Below are positions 10,147 to 18,542 of a DNA stretch of 64,000 nucleotides, one piece after another. Under the pieces are notes generated by a model. It ran no database searches. It saw only the letters and a program-made list of their open reading frames with translations, and was not told the DNA's origin. Where the stretch lies: positions 124,001 to 188,000 of the forward strand of contig NZ_SLWS01000012.1 in the NCBI RefSeq assembly GCF_004345645.1. Reading direction: 5' to 3'. The stretch comes from Actinocrispum wychmicini. Its GTDB lineage: Bacteria > Actinomycetota > Actinomycetes > Mycobacteriales > Pseudonocardiaceae. Position numbers and translations under genes: made by a program. Each line of letters starts with the position of its first letter. Position 1 is the stretch's first letter.

Positions 10147-10458
10147 GCGCTTGCCCGCGCAGCAAACCTGGCCCGAGTGGTGACTCCCTCCCGTGTGGCC
10201 TGGGCGAAGCCAATCGCATCTGGCAGGTGGGGTCCAAGCCCACGGAGCCCAACCGGAGGTCCGCCTACGAGACCCAACAAGAAGCGGTAGCGATACGGAC
10301 CGGAAGACCAAGCTGGACCCCACCTGGCAGATGCGATTCCCTTGGGCAGGCCACACGGGAGGGAGGCGCCGCGACCAAACAACCTAATCACAGCAGCAAA
10401 ATATGACAACAGGCTCCCTCTTGGCGGCCTGCCCAAGCGGCGAGCGAACTCTTTGACA
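10147..10458 (-). repeat. Right inverted repeat of the HNH element
   Basis: Inverted copy of 8242-8554. Together with 10084-10146 it fills the 385-base gap between the HNH and MFS genes; no gene is seen there. The outer end reads CTTTGACA at 10451-10458, the complement of TGTCAAAG at 8242-8249. Confidence 0.8.
10187..10362. repeat. Large nested palindrome in the right repeat
   Basis: Outer 16-base arms at 10187-10202 and 10347-10362 are identical to those of the left copy. Inner 25-base arms at 10212-10236 and 10314-10338 pair at 24 of 25 positions, with one G-G mismatch (10223 with 10327). The asymmetric bulges GGCGAAGCC (10203-10211) and CCCTTGGG (10339-10346) match the left copy in inverted order. 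Four inner-arm positions differ from the left copy and all four are matched by a compensating change on the other arm. Confidence 0.85.
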
Positions 10459-10468
10459 CCAGGCGTTA

Positions 10469-11833
10469 TCAAACCGTCTGACGGGCAGGCAACAGGTCCA
10501 AGTCTTCCATGGCAAGGACTGCGCCAAGGGCCAAGAGGCCGCCGGTGACGCCGACGACCGCGATTGTTGTGCCGATCGCTTCTGCGATACCGTTGTGGGT
10601 GCCTGCGGTGAACAGGGTTTGGGTGATGGCGAGGCCGGTGCTGCCGCCGAGTTGTTTCATGAGGTTGAGGCCGGCGGTGGCTGAGCCTATGTCTCGGCGG
10701 TTGACTGCTGTCTGCGCGACGATGGCGATGCCGCCCATTGCTGGGGCGGTTCCGATGCCGACCAGTGCCGCGCAGGAAATGGTCAGCCACAACGGAAGTA
10801 TGTCGATCATCGCCAGGGTGGCCGATGCGGCTGCCACCAGGATCGCGCCGGCCGCCAGCAGTCCTTTGACCCGGCCGGTTCGCAGGACGATCATAGCCGT
10901 GCCGCGGTTTCCGATCAGCATGCCCACCATCAGTGGGATCACCGTGAGCGCGGACTGGGTTGCGCTCAGGCCACGTACCTGTTGGAAGTACAGGCCGATG
11001 AACAGTCCGGCTGGCATGGTGGCCACCGTGAACAGGAATCCGGCCAGGCTGACGGCACTGTAGGTCCGGTTGCTGAACAGTCGCAAAGGGACGATGGGTA
11101 CGGCGGCGCGTCGTTCCACGAAGATGAAGGACGCGAGTACCGCCAGCCCGGCCAGCAGCATGAGGACTCCTTGGGAGTTGTTCAGCGCCACCAGGACCAG
11201 TGCGATCCCGGCGCTGAGCAGGAGCACTCCGGCGACGTCGAAGCGGCCGACGTCCCGGCCCGGCGGGCGACCACCAGGGACGAGTACGGCCAAGACGGCG
11301 ATCGCGGCGGCGCCGATGGGCAGGTTGACCAGGAAGATCCACCGCCAGCCGAGGTGGTCGGTGAGCAGGCCGCCTTCCAGCGGCCCGCCGACGAAGCTGA
11401 TCAGCATCAGCCCGGCCATCAGTGTCTGCATCCGGATCAGGCCCGTGGACTCGTGTGGCGGGTACAGGTCACGGACGAGTGTCATGCCGACGGTCATCAA
11501 CGCGCCCGCGCCGACGCCCTGCACCACCCGGAACGCGATGAGTTGGGCCATGTCCTGGGCCAGGCCGCAGAGTGCCGACCCGACGAGGAACAGGGTCATC
11601 CCGGTGAGCAGCGGGATCTTGCGGCCGTGCAGGTCGGCGAGCCGGCCGTAGACCGGGATGGTGATGGTCGACGCCAGCAGGTAGGCGGTGACGACCCAGG
11701 TCAGGCTCTGTTCGCCGTGCAGCTGTTCGACGATGCGCGGCATGGACGTGCCGGTGGCCGTGCCGTCCAACGCGCTGAGCAGCACACCGCCCATGGTCGC
11801 CAGCAGGATCAGGAGCTTCCGTCGGTCATCCAT
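10469..11833 (-). CDS. MFS drug exporter (DHA2 / EmrB-QacA type)
   Basis: A 454-residue inner-membrane proton-driven exporter with many hydrophobic segments. It has the family start LLATMGGVLLSALDGTATGTSMP (motif D1-like, with the Asp), the loop 2-3 motif GRLADLHGRKIPLL and motif C-like GPLEGGLLTDHLGWRW. The likely substrates are hydrophobic drugs or dyes, but this cannot be read from sequence. It is divergent from a PadR-family regulator, with a perfect 14-base palindrome in the 46-base gap, the usual arrangement for a regulator-controlled efflux pump. The gene ends in TGATAA, and the HNH element begins ten bases further on. Confidence 0.92.
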   Translation of the reverse strand: MDDRRKLLILLATMGGVLLSALDGTATGTSMPRIVEQLHGEQSLTWVVTAYLLASTITIPVYGRLADLHGRKIPLLTGMTLFLVGSALCGLAQDMAQLIAFRVVQGVGAGALMTVGMTLVRDLYPPHESTGLIRMQTLMAGLMLISFVGGPLEGGLLTDHLGWRWIFLVNLPIGAAAIAVLAVLVPGGRPPGRDVGRFDVAGVLLLSAGIALVLVALNNSQGVLMLLAGLAVLASFIFVERRAAVPIVPLRLFSNRTYSAVSLAGFLFTVATMPAGLFIGLYFQQVRGLSATQSALTVIPLMVGMLIGNRGTAMIVLRTGRVKGLLAAGAILVAAASATLAMIDILPLWLTISCAALVGIGTAPAMGGIAIVAQTAVNRRDIGSATAGLNLMKQLGGSTGLAITQTLFTAGTHNGIAEAIGTTIAVVGVTGGLLALGAVLAMEDLDLLPARQTV

Positions 11834-11834
11834 A

Positions 11835-11848
11835 GGTCAAGTTTGACC
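11835..11848. promoter_or_regulatory. Palindromic operator in the MFS/PadR divergent gap
   Basis: GGTCAAGTTTGACC is a perfect 6-2-6 palindrome just upstream of the MFS ATG and about 30 bases from the padR ATG. It is a likely PadR binding site controlling both genes. Confidence 0.55.
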
Positions 11849-11879
11849 GGTAAGATCAGACCTGTCAAAGATAGGCGTC

Positions 11880-12392
11880 ATGTCACTGCGGCACGCCGTC
11901 CTCGCCACCCTCCTGCCGGGCCCACAGAGTGGCTACGACCTGGCCAAGAAGTTCGACGACGTGATGCGCCCGGTCTGGTACGCCCGGCGCAACCAGATGT
12001 ACGGCGAACTGGCCAAGCTCACCGAGGCGGGCTTCGCCGAAGAGGTCGCCGAAGGGGCCAGGGGCCGGCGGGTCTACGTGGTCACGCCGGCCGGGCGCGC
12101 CGAGTTGCGCCGTTGGCTGGTGGACGCGGAGCCGGATCGGACCGGCCGGGACGAGACCATGCTCAGGGCCTTTCTTGTGTCCACTTTGGACAAAGAAGAC
12201 GCGCTGGCCGTGCTGGACCGCGAAGAAGAGGTCCTCGGCACCGAACTCCGCCAACTCAGGGCGTACCTGATCGAACTCGCCGAGGTGGAGGCGCCGACCG
12301 ACCCGAAGGCGCTGGGACTGGACCTGCGGGCCCGGATGCTGGCGGCGATGCTCGGCTGGATCGCCGAAGCCCGCCGCCGCATCAACGAGTGA
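11880..12392 (+). CDS. PadR family transcriptional regulator
   Basis: A 170-residue DNA-binding regulator. The N-terminal winged helix is seen as LRHAVLATLLPGPQSGYDLAKKF and MYGELAKLTEAGFAEEV, and the beta wing as GRRVYVVTPAGRAELRRWL. The C-terminal helical dimerisation domain resembles the PadR s2 (Vir_act_alpha_C) type. It starts at an ATG after a short gap shared with the divergent MFS exporter and probably represses it, with release by a toxic ligand. Its stop codon lies inside a strong terminator hairpin shared with fadB. Confidence 0.9.
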   Translation: MSLRHAVLATLLPGPQSGYDLAKKFDDVMRPVWYARRNQMYGELAKLTEAGFAEEVAEGARGRRVYVVTPAGRAELRRWLVDAEPDRTGRDETMLRAFLVSTLDKEDALAVLDREEEVLGTELRQLRAYLIELAEVEAPTDPKALGLDLRARMLAAMLGWIAEARRRINE

Positions 12393-12420
12393 TGGCCCCC
12401 GGCGTCGCCGGAGGCCATCA
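12390..12420. terminator. Bidirectional terminator between padR-type gene and fadB
   Basis: TGATGGCC pairs with GGCCATCA and, inside it, CCGGCG with CGCCGG, around a one-base centre with one mismatch. It includes the stop codon of the regulator gene and serves two convergent genes. Confidence 0.75.
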
Positions 12421-12437
12421 CACCGTCATCCGGGGGG

Positions 12438-14600
12438 TTACTTGTAGATCTCGCCGTTCGCGGCCTTCTCGACCAGGGAGGCGGGCGGCTCGAACCGGGC
12501 GCCGTAGCGTTCGGCCAGCTCACGGGCCCTGGCCACGAAACCGGCGAGCCCGCCGGAGTAGCCGTTGATGTACTGGATCACGCCACCGGTCCACGGCGGG
12601 AAGCCGATACCCATGATCGAGCCGATGTTCGCGTCCGGGATCGACGTGAGCACACCCTCGTCGAAGCACTTCACCGTTTCCAGGGCTTCGGCGAAGAGCA
12701 TCCGCTCCTTCATGTCCTCGAACGGGATCTCCGCGCTGCCCGAGCCGAACGCCTCCGCCAGGCCCTCCCACAGATGCGTGCGCTTTCCGTCCACATAGGA
12801 GTAGAAACCGGCTCCCGCGGACCGCCCCTTCCGGTCGAACTGGAGCACCAGCTTGTCGATCACGGCCTCGGACGGGTGCGCCACCCAGGTGCCGCCGGCC
12901 GCCTCGACGCCGGCCTTGGTCTCCTCACGGATCTTGCGGGGCAGGGTCAGGGTCAGCTCGTCCATCAGCTGCAGCGGCGGCGCCGGGTAGCCGGCCTGGC
13001 TGCCGGCCTGTTCGATGGACGGGATCGGCAGGCCCTCGCCGACCATGGCCACCGCCTCGTTGAGGAACGTGCCGATCACCCGGCTGGTGAAGAAGCCACG
13101 GCTGTCGTTGACCACGATCGGGGTCTTGCGGATCTGCTGGGCCACGTCGATCGCCTTGGCCAGGGTGGCGTCGCTGGTCCGCGCGCCGCGGATGATCTCC
13201 AGCAGCGGCATCTTGTCGACCGGCGAGAAGAAGTGGAGGCCGATGAAGTCCTCCTGGCGCTGCACACCGTCCGCGAGGCCGGTGATCGGCAGCGTGGACG
13301 TGTTGGAGCCGAGCACCGCGTCCGGGTTGACGAAGCCCTCGATCTCCTGGAACACCTTGTGCTTCAGGGTCGGGTCCTCGAACACCGCCTCGATCACCAG
13401 GTCACAGCCGGCGGCGTCCTCGGCGCGCTCGGTCGGCGTGATCCGGGCGAGCACCGCGTCGGCCTTCTCCCGGGTCGTCCGGCCGCGGGACACGGCCTTC
13501 TCCAGCAGCTTGACCGAGTACGCCTTGCCCTTCTCCGCCGCCGCAAGGGAAACGTCCTTCAGCACGACGTCGATGCCCGCGCGGGCGCACGAGTACGCGA
13601 TACCCGCGCCCATCATCCCCGCGCCCAACACCAGCACCTTCTGCGCGGTGAACTTTTCGTACCCCTCAGGACGGCTACCGCCGGAGTTGATGTGCTGCAG
13701 GTCGAAGAAGAACGCCTTGATCATGTTCTTCGCGACCTGACTGGTCAGCAGCTCGACGAAGTAGCGCGACTCGATCTGGGTCGCCGTGTCCACGTCGACC
13801 TGCGCGCCTTCCACGGCCGCCGCCATGATGTTCTTCGGCGCCGGCATGTTCGCGCCCTTGAGCTGCTTGCGCAGGTTCGCCGGGAACGCCGGCAGGTTGG
13901 CCGCGAACGACGGGTTCGTCGGCGTGCCACCGGGGATCTTGTAGCCCTTGACGTCCCACGGCTGCACCGCGTCCGGGTTGGCCTTGATCCAGGCACGGGC
14001 GTTCGCCAGCATCTCCGCCGGCGTCGCCACCACCTCGTGCACCAGGCCGACCTCCAGGGCCTTGGCCGGCTTGTGCCGCTGGCCCTGCAGGAGCACGTTC
14101 AGCAACGCGTTCTGGATGCCGAGCAGGCGCACGGTCCGCACCACGCCACCGCCGCCCGGCAGCAGGCCCAGAGTGACCTCGGGCAGGCCGATCTCGGAGC
14201 GTGGGTCGTCCAGCGCGATCCGGTGCTTGCACGCCAGCGCGATCTCCAGGCCGCCGCCCAGCGCGGCGCCGTTGATCGCCGCCACCACCGGCTTCGGCAG
14301 CTGCTCCAGCTTGCGCAGGTCGGCCTTCATGTCGTTGACGCGCTTGGTGATCTCGGCCGCGTCCGTCTTGCGGGTCTTGCTCATCAGCTTCAGGTCGCCG
14401 CCGGCGAAGAACGTCTTCTTGGCGGACGTGAGGATCACCCCGGTGATCGACTCCTGTTCGGCGGCCAAACGCTCCACAGTCTCGTGCATCGACTCGCGGT
14501 ACGTGTCGTTCATCGTGTTCGCGGACTGGTTCGGGTCGTCCATCGTCAACGTGACGATGCCGTCCGCGTCCTGCTCCCAGCGGATCATGTTCTCGGTCAT
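12438..14600 (-). CDS. fadB: Fatty-acid oxidation multifunctional enzyme (enoyl-CoA hydratase / 3-hydroxyacyl-CoA dehydrogenase)
   Basis: A 720-residue trifunctional-complex alpha subunit. The N-terminal crotonase domain has ITGVILTSAKKTFFAGGDLK and EIGLPEVTLGLLPGGGG (catalytic Glu). The NAD-binding dehydrogenase domain has VLGAGMMGAGIAYSCARAGI and FFSPVDKMPLLEII (catalytic His in GLHFFSP). C-terminal 3HCDH helical domains follow. The open frame reaches 14657, but ATG 14600 has GAGGAGCGAG directly before it and gives the standard MTENMIRWE start. It begins eight bases after the thiolase stop, so the two form one operon for the last three steps of beta-oxidation. Confidence 0.95.
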   Translation of the reverse strand: MTENMIRWEQDADGIVTLTMDDPNQSANTMNDTYRESMHETVERLAAEQESITGVILTSAKKTFFAGGDLKLMSKTRKTDAAEITKRVNDMKADLRKLEQLPKPVVAAINGAALGGGLEIALACKHRIALDDPRSEIGLPEVTLGLLPGGGGVVRTVRLLGIQNALLNVLLQGQRHKPAKALEVGLVHEVVATPAEMLANARAWIKANPDAVQPWDVKGYKIPGGTPTNPSFAANLPAFPANLRKQLKGANMPAPKNIMAAAVEGAQVDVDTATQIESRYFVELLTSQVAKNMIKAFFFDLQHINSGGSRPEGYEKFTAQKVLVLGAGMMGAGIAYSCARAGIDVVLKDVSLAAAEKGKAYSVKLLEKAVSRGRTTREKADAVLARITPTERAEDAAGCDLVIEAVFEDPTLKHKVFQEIEGFVNPDAVLGSNTSTLPITGLADGVQRQEDFIGLHFFSPVDKMPLLEIIRGARTSDATLAKAIDVAQQIRKTPIVVNDSRGFFTSRVIGTFLNEAVAMVGEGLPIPSIEQAGSQAGYPAPPLQLMDELTLTLPRKIREETKAGVEAAGGTWVAHPSEAVIDKLVLQFDRKGRSAGAGFYSYVDGKRTHLWEGLAEAFGSGSAEIPFEDMKERMLFAEALETVKCFDEGVLTSIPDANIGSIMGIGFPPWTGGVIQYINGYSGGLAGFVARARELAERYGARFEPPASLVEKAANGEIYK

Positions 14601-14608
14601 CTCGCTCC

Positions 14609-15823
14609 TCAGACCCGCTCGATCAGGGTGGCCAGGCCCATGCCGCCACCGATGCACAGGGTGACCACGGCCCGGCGGGCGCCGCGACGTTCCAGCTCGT
14701 CCACCATGGTGCCGGTGATCATCGCGCCGGTCGCGCCCAGCGGGTGGCCCATGGCGATCGCGCCGCCGTTGACGTTCAGCTTCTCGTCCGGGACGCCCAG
14801 GTCCTTCTGGAACTTCAACACCACCGACGCGAACGCCTCGTTCAGCTCGAACAGGTCGATGTCGTCCACGGTGAGCCCGGCGGTGTGCAGCAGCTTGCGG
14901 GTCGCCGGAGTGGGGCCGGTCAGCATGATCGTCGGGTCCGAGCCGGTGACCGCGGTGGCCGCGATCCTGGCCCGCGGGGTCAGCCCGAGGTCCTTGCCGA
15001 CCTGCTCGTTGCCGACGAGCACCAGCGCGGCGCCGTCGACGATGCCGGACGAGTTGCCCGCGTGGTGCACGTGGTTGATCTTCTCGACCCAGTGGTACTT
15101 CTGCAGCGCCACCGCGTCGAAACCGCCCATCTCGCCGATGCCCTCGAAGGACGGGCCGAGCTTGCTCAGACCTTCGACCGTGGTGTCCGGCCGCATGTGC
15201 TCGTCGTGGTCAAGGACCGTCACGCCGTTGCGGTCCTTGACCGGCACGACGGACTTGGCGAAGTAGCCGCCCGCCCATGCCTTGGCCGCCAGCTCCTGCG
15301 ACCGGACGGCGTAGGCGTCCACGTCGTCCCGGGAGAAGCCCTCGATGGTGGCGATCAGGTCCGCGCCGATGCCCTGCGGCACGAAGTACGTGTCGTAGTT
15401 GGTCTCCGGGTCCATCGCCCACGCGCCGCCGTCCGACCCCATGGCCACGCGGGACATCGACTCGACGCCGCCGGCGATGACCAGCTCGTCCCAGCCGGCC
15501 CGGACCTTCTGCGCGGCCTGGTTGACCGCCTCAAGGCCGGACGCGCAGAACCGGTTGACCTGCAGGCCGGCCACGGTGTCCGGCAGGCCGGCGAGGACGG
15601 CGGCGCTGCGCGGGAGGACCGAGCCCTGGTCGCCCACGGGGCTGACGATGCCCAGGACCAGGTCGCTCACCCGGTCGGTGTCCAGGTTGGGGTGGCGGCC
15701 GCGCAACTCGTCGATCAGCCCCACCACCAGCGAGATCGGCTTCACGCCATGCAGCGAGCCGTTCTTCTTGCCACGGCCGCGAGGCGTTCGGATCGCCTCG
15801 TAGATGAACGCTTCTGTGCTCAC
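14609..15823 (-). CDS. fadA: Acetyl-CoA C-acyltransferase (3-ketoacyl-CoA thiolase)
   Basis: A 404-residue thiolase that cleaves 3-ketoacyl-CoA to acetyl-CoA. The nucleophile Cys is in NRFCASGLEAV, the His in GGAIAMGHPLGATGA and the second Cys in VTLCIGGGMG. The GTG at 15823 has AGAGGAA about seven bases upstream and gives the usual STEAFIYEAIRTPRGRG start; the frame extends to 15862. First gene of the fadA-fadB operon, divergent from a double-TetR regulator that may control it. Confidence 0.95.
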   Translation of the reverse strand: MSTEAFIYEAIRTPRGRGKKNGSLHGVKPISLVVGLIDELRGRHPNLDTDRVSDLVLGIVSPVGDQGSVLPRSAAVLAGLPDTVAGLQVNRFCASGLEAVNQAAQKVRAGWDELVIAGGVESMSRVAMGSDGGAWAMDPETNYDTYFVPQGIGADLIATIEGFSRDDVDAYAVRSQELAAKAWAGGYFAKSVVPVKDRNGVTVLDHDEHMRPDTTVEGLSKLGPSFEGIGEMGGFDAVALQKYHWVEKINHVHHAGNSSGIVDGAALVLVGNEQVGKDLGLTPRARIAATAVTGSDPTIMLTGPTPATRKLLHTAGLTVDDIDLFELNEAFASVVLKFQKDLGVPDEKLNVNGGAIAMGHPLGATGAMITGTMVDELERRGARRAVVTLCIGGGMGLATLIERV

Positions 15824-15936
15824 GCCGCCGTTCCTCTCACCCGCACTGGTGCTAATTCTCATTCACATAATGGAACGAATCCGCTGCTTGTCAAGGACAT
15901 GTCGGTCATTTACCGTCGCAAGGAGTGAATTACGAG

Positions 15937-17124
15937 ATGGAGGTCACAGGACCCGTGACAAGCCGGCCGCGCAATCGCAAGGAGCAGCTCACCGACGCTG
16001 CTGCCGAGTTGTTCCGCCGGCACGGCTACCACGGCGTGAGCGTGAACGACATCGCCGCCGCGGCCGGCGTGACCGGCCCAGCCGTGTACCGGCACTTCCG
16101 CGGCAAGCAGGATGTCCTGGCACACGTGCTGCTCACTGGCCTTGACCGGTTCGGCCTGGTCACCGACCAGGCGCTGGCCCGGGACAAGCCACTGCACGCC
16201 CTGGTGGAGGCGGTGTCCGCGCTCGCGGTCGAACGGCGTGAGGTGACCGCGCTGTGGCGCTGGCAGGGCCGTCACCTGGACCGGGCGGACCGCGCCAAGA
16301 TCCGCAAGGCCGGCGCCGAACTGATGGACCACTGGGTGTCGGCGCTCCTGGACGCCCGGCCGACGCTCATGCACGACGACGCGGAACTGCTGTGCTGGGC
16401 GGCGTTGAGCGTCTTCGGGAGCGTCGCCGACCACCACGTGACCCTGCCGAAACGCCGGTTCGAGCAGCTGCTCGGACGGTTGGCCTGCTCGGTGCTCGGC
16501 AGCACGTTGCTGTCGTCCCCGCCGGCCGCGGCCCGGTCGTGGCAACGGCCTCCAGCGACGCCACCGACCCGTCGCGAGGAGCTGTTGACCGCCGCGACCA
16601 GGCTGTTCCGGGAACGCGGGTACCGGGACGTGAGCATGGAGGACATCGGCGCCGCCGCCGGCATCGCCGGGCCGAGCGTGTACCGGCACTTCGCCGGCAA
16701 GGCCGAACTGCTGGCCGCCGCCGGTTACCGGATGGCGGACCGGCTGATGATGGCCGCCCGGCAGGCCGTCGACGAGGCGGGGTCGCCGCACCAGGCGCTG
16801 ACCGGACTGGTCCGGTCCTATGTGGACATCGTATGGCGCTCGGAGGACCTGCTGTCGGTGTTCGCCAACGAGAACCAGCAGCTGCCCGACCGGGACCGCA
16901 AGGAGATCGTGCGGGTCCAGCGGGCGTACGTCGCCGAATGGGTGACGTTGCTCAGGACGGTTGCGCCGCGACTGCCGGAGCCGGAAGCTCGAATCGCCGT
17001 GCACGCGGCGCTGACCATCGTCAACGACCTGACCAGGACACCGCGGATCACCGCCCGCCCCGGGCTGGTGGCCGAGCTGTCCGGACTCGCCATGGCTGTC
17101 CTGGACGAGGCCGTTGCCCTTTAG
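15937..17124 (+). CDS. Tandem double-domain TetR regulator
   Basis: About 395 residues made of two complete TetR-like halves. Each has its own helix-turn-helix: the first with EQLTDAAAELFRRHGYHGVS and GVTGPAVYRHFRGKQDVL, the second near residue 207 with EELLTAATRLFRERGYRDVS and GIAGPSVYRHFAGKAELL. TetR proteins normally have one such domain and dimerise, so one chain here may act as an intramolecular pseudo-dimer. The ATG at 15937 is 11 bases from AAGGAG; an in-frame GTG at 15925 touches that sequence and is less likely. The TAG stop lies in the Shine-Dalgarno sequence of the downstream P450 gene, and the gene is divergent from fadA-fadB. Confidence 0.88.
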   Translation: MEVTGPVTSRPRNRKEQLTDAAAELFRRHGYHGVSVNDIAAAAGVTGPAVYRHFRGKQDVLAHVLLTGLDRFGLVTDQALARDKPLHALVEAVSALAVERREVTALWRWQGRHLDRADRAKIRKAGAELMDHWVSALLDARPTLMHDDAELLCWAALSVFGSVADHHVTLPKRRFEQLLGRLACSVLGSTLLSSPPAAARSWQRPPATPPTRREELLTAATRLFRERGYRDVSMEDIGAAAGIAGPSVYRHFAGKAELLAAAGYRMADRLMMAARQAVDEAGSPHQALTGLVRSYVDIVWRSEDLLSVFANENQQLPDRDRKEIVRVQRAYVAEWVTLLRTVAPRLPEPEARIAVHAALTIVNDLTRTPRITARPGLVAELSGLAMAVLDEAVAL

Positions 17125-17132
17125 GAGGTCCG

Positions 17133-18542
17133 ATGTCAACGTCGACAGCGGCGCACATGCCGGGCGCCACCCGGTTCGACGAGTGGCTGCTCAACAAGCA
17201 CTGGCGCAGAACCACACTGGCCGCGCCGCCGGCGGGCTCCAGGCTCTCGGCTGTCCCCGGCGACGGCGGCATCCCGCTGATCGGGCACTCGTTGGAAGCG
17301 TTGCGGCTCGGCCTGGACTTCGGCCTGAAGCGGTACGAGACGTACGGGCCGGTGTCGTGGATGCGGGCGTTCGGCGTGCGGATCGTCGGCGTCGCGGGCG
17401 GCGACGCGACCCAGGTCGTGTTGGCCAACAAGGACAAGACGTTCGCACAGCAGGGCTGGACGTACTTCATCGGCCCGTTCTTCCGGCGTGGCCTGATGTT
17501 GCTGGACTTCGACGAGCACATGTTCCACCGTCGCCTGATGCAGCAGGCGTTCACGCGCCCGCGGCTGACCGGCTACCTTGAGCACGTCGGCTCGGCCGCG
17601 GGCGACGGCGTCCGCTCGTGGCAGCCGGGAACGTTCCTCGTCTACCCGGCCATGAAACGACTCACGTTGGACATCGCCAGCCGCGTGTTCATGGCCTCCG
17701 AACTCGACGGCCAACAAGCCGCCCTGAACAAGGCCTTCGTCGACACGGTCCGCGCGGGCACGTCCATGATCCGCTTCGCCATGCCCGGCGGCCGGTGGAA
17801 CGCCGGCCTGCGCGGGCGTCAGGTGCTGGAGGACTTCTTCCGCCGCAACGTGCCGGCCAAGCGCTCCAGCGACTCCAACGACCTCTTCGCCGGCCTCTGC
17901 CACGCCCGCGACGACAACGGGGACAGCTTCACCGACGACGACGTGGTCAACCACATGATCTTCCTGATGATGGCCGCGCACGACACGTCGACCATCACCA
18001 CCACCGCGGCCGCCTACTACCTCGGCCAGCATCCCGAATGGCAGGACCGCGTCCGGCGGGAATGCGCGGCCGCCGGCCCCGGCCCACTGGACATCGACGC
18101 CCTGGAAGGCCTGCGCGACCTGGAACTCGTCATCAAGGAGTCGCTGCGCCTGGTCGCCCCGGTCCCGTCGATGGCCCGCAAAACCGTGCGGGACACCGAA
18201 GTCCTCGGCCACTACATCCCGGCGAACACCATGGTCGCGCTGAGCCCGTGGGTGAACCAGATGATCCCCGAGTTCTGGACCGAACCGGACCGGTTCGACC
18301 CCGACCGCTTCAACGACATCCGCCACGAGGAGAAATCCCACCGCTACGCCTGGATGCCCTTCGGCGGCGGCGCCCACAAGTGCATCGGCATGCACTTCGG
18401 CATGCTCGAAGTGAAAACCCTGCTGCACCAGATGCTGACACGCTACCAGTGGTCGGTGCCGACGGACTACCGAGTCCGCTGGGACTCGACGGCCTTGCCG
18501 GCACCAGCGGACGGGCTTCCCGTTGTGCTGGAACGGTTGTGA
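17133..18542 (+). CDS. Cytochrome P450
   Basis: A 469-residue soluble haem monooxygenase. The oxygen-binding I helix is MMAAHDTSTIT, the K-helix ExxR is ESLRLV, and the haem loop FGGGAHKCIG carries the axial Cys, followed by the L helix MHFGMLE. The long N-terminus (LIGHSLEALRLGLDFGLKRY) is of the membrane-P450-derived CYP51/CYP136-like style rather than typical small bacterial P450s; exact family is not certain. The ATG has TAGGAGG upstream and is co-transcribed with the double-TetR gene. Beside beta-oxidation genes, a lipid or sterol-like substrate is plausible. It ends directly against the stop of the next, convergent gene. Confidence 0.93.
   Translation: MSTSTAAHMPGATRFDEWLLNKHWRRTTLAAPPAGSRLSAVPGDGGIPLIGHSLEALRLGLDFGLKRYETYGPVSWMRAFGVRIVGVAGGDATQVVLANKDKTFAQQGWTYFIGPFFRRGLMLLDFDEHMFHRRLMQQAFTRPRLTGYLEHVGSAAGDGVRSWQPGTFLVYPAMKRLTLDIASRVFMASELDGQQAALNKAFVDTVRAGTSMIRFAMPGGRWNAGLRGRQVLEDFFRRNVPAKRSSDSNDLFAGLCHARDDNGDSFTDDDVVNHMIFLMMAAHDTSTITTTAAAYYLGQHPEWQDRVRRECAAAGPGPLDIDALEGLRDLELVIKESLRLVAPVPSMARKTVRDTEVLGHYIPANTMVALSPWVNQMIPEFWTEPDRFDPDRFNDIRHEEKSHRYAWMPFGGGAHKCIGMHFGMLEVKTLLHQMLTRYQWSVPTDYRVRWDSTALPAPADGLPVVLERL

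Larger units (their letters stand above)
8242..10458. mobile_element. HNH (DUF222) element bounded by inverted ~313-bp repeats
   Basis: A 2.2-kb unit made of a left repeat (8242-8554), a pyrimidine-rich block, one HNH gene, its terminator, and a right repeat (10147-10458) in inverted orientation. The outer ends match closely (TGTCAAAGA near 8242 and its complement ending at 10458). The unit sits between the anti-sigma gene and the very end of the MFS gene, ten bases after its stop. CAGGC occurs at 8237-8241 and 10460-10464, one base off the right end, a weak candidate target duplication. DUF222/HNH (13E12) proteins are a repeated, phage-linked family in mycobacteria; the flanking structure seen here I do not recognise. 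Confidence 0.6.

Noticed and set aside
12774..15266. 830-residue plus-strand frame antisense to fadB and fadA
   Set aside because: Shadow frame; the opposite strand has clear family motifs throughout.
15896..15903. GACATGTC palindrome in the fadA/TetR gap
   Set aside because: Eight bases only; could occur by chance and is not repeated nearby.
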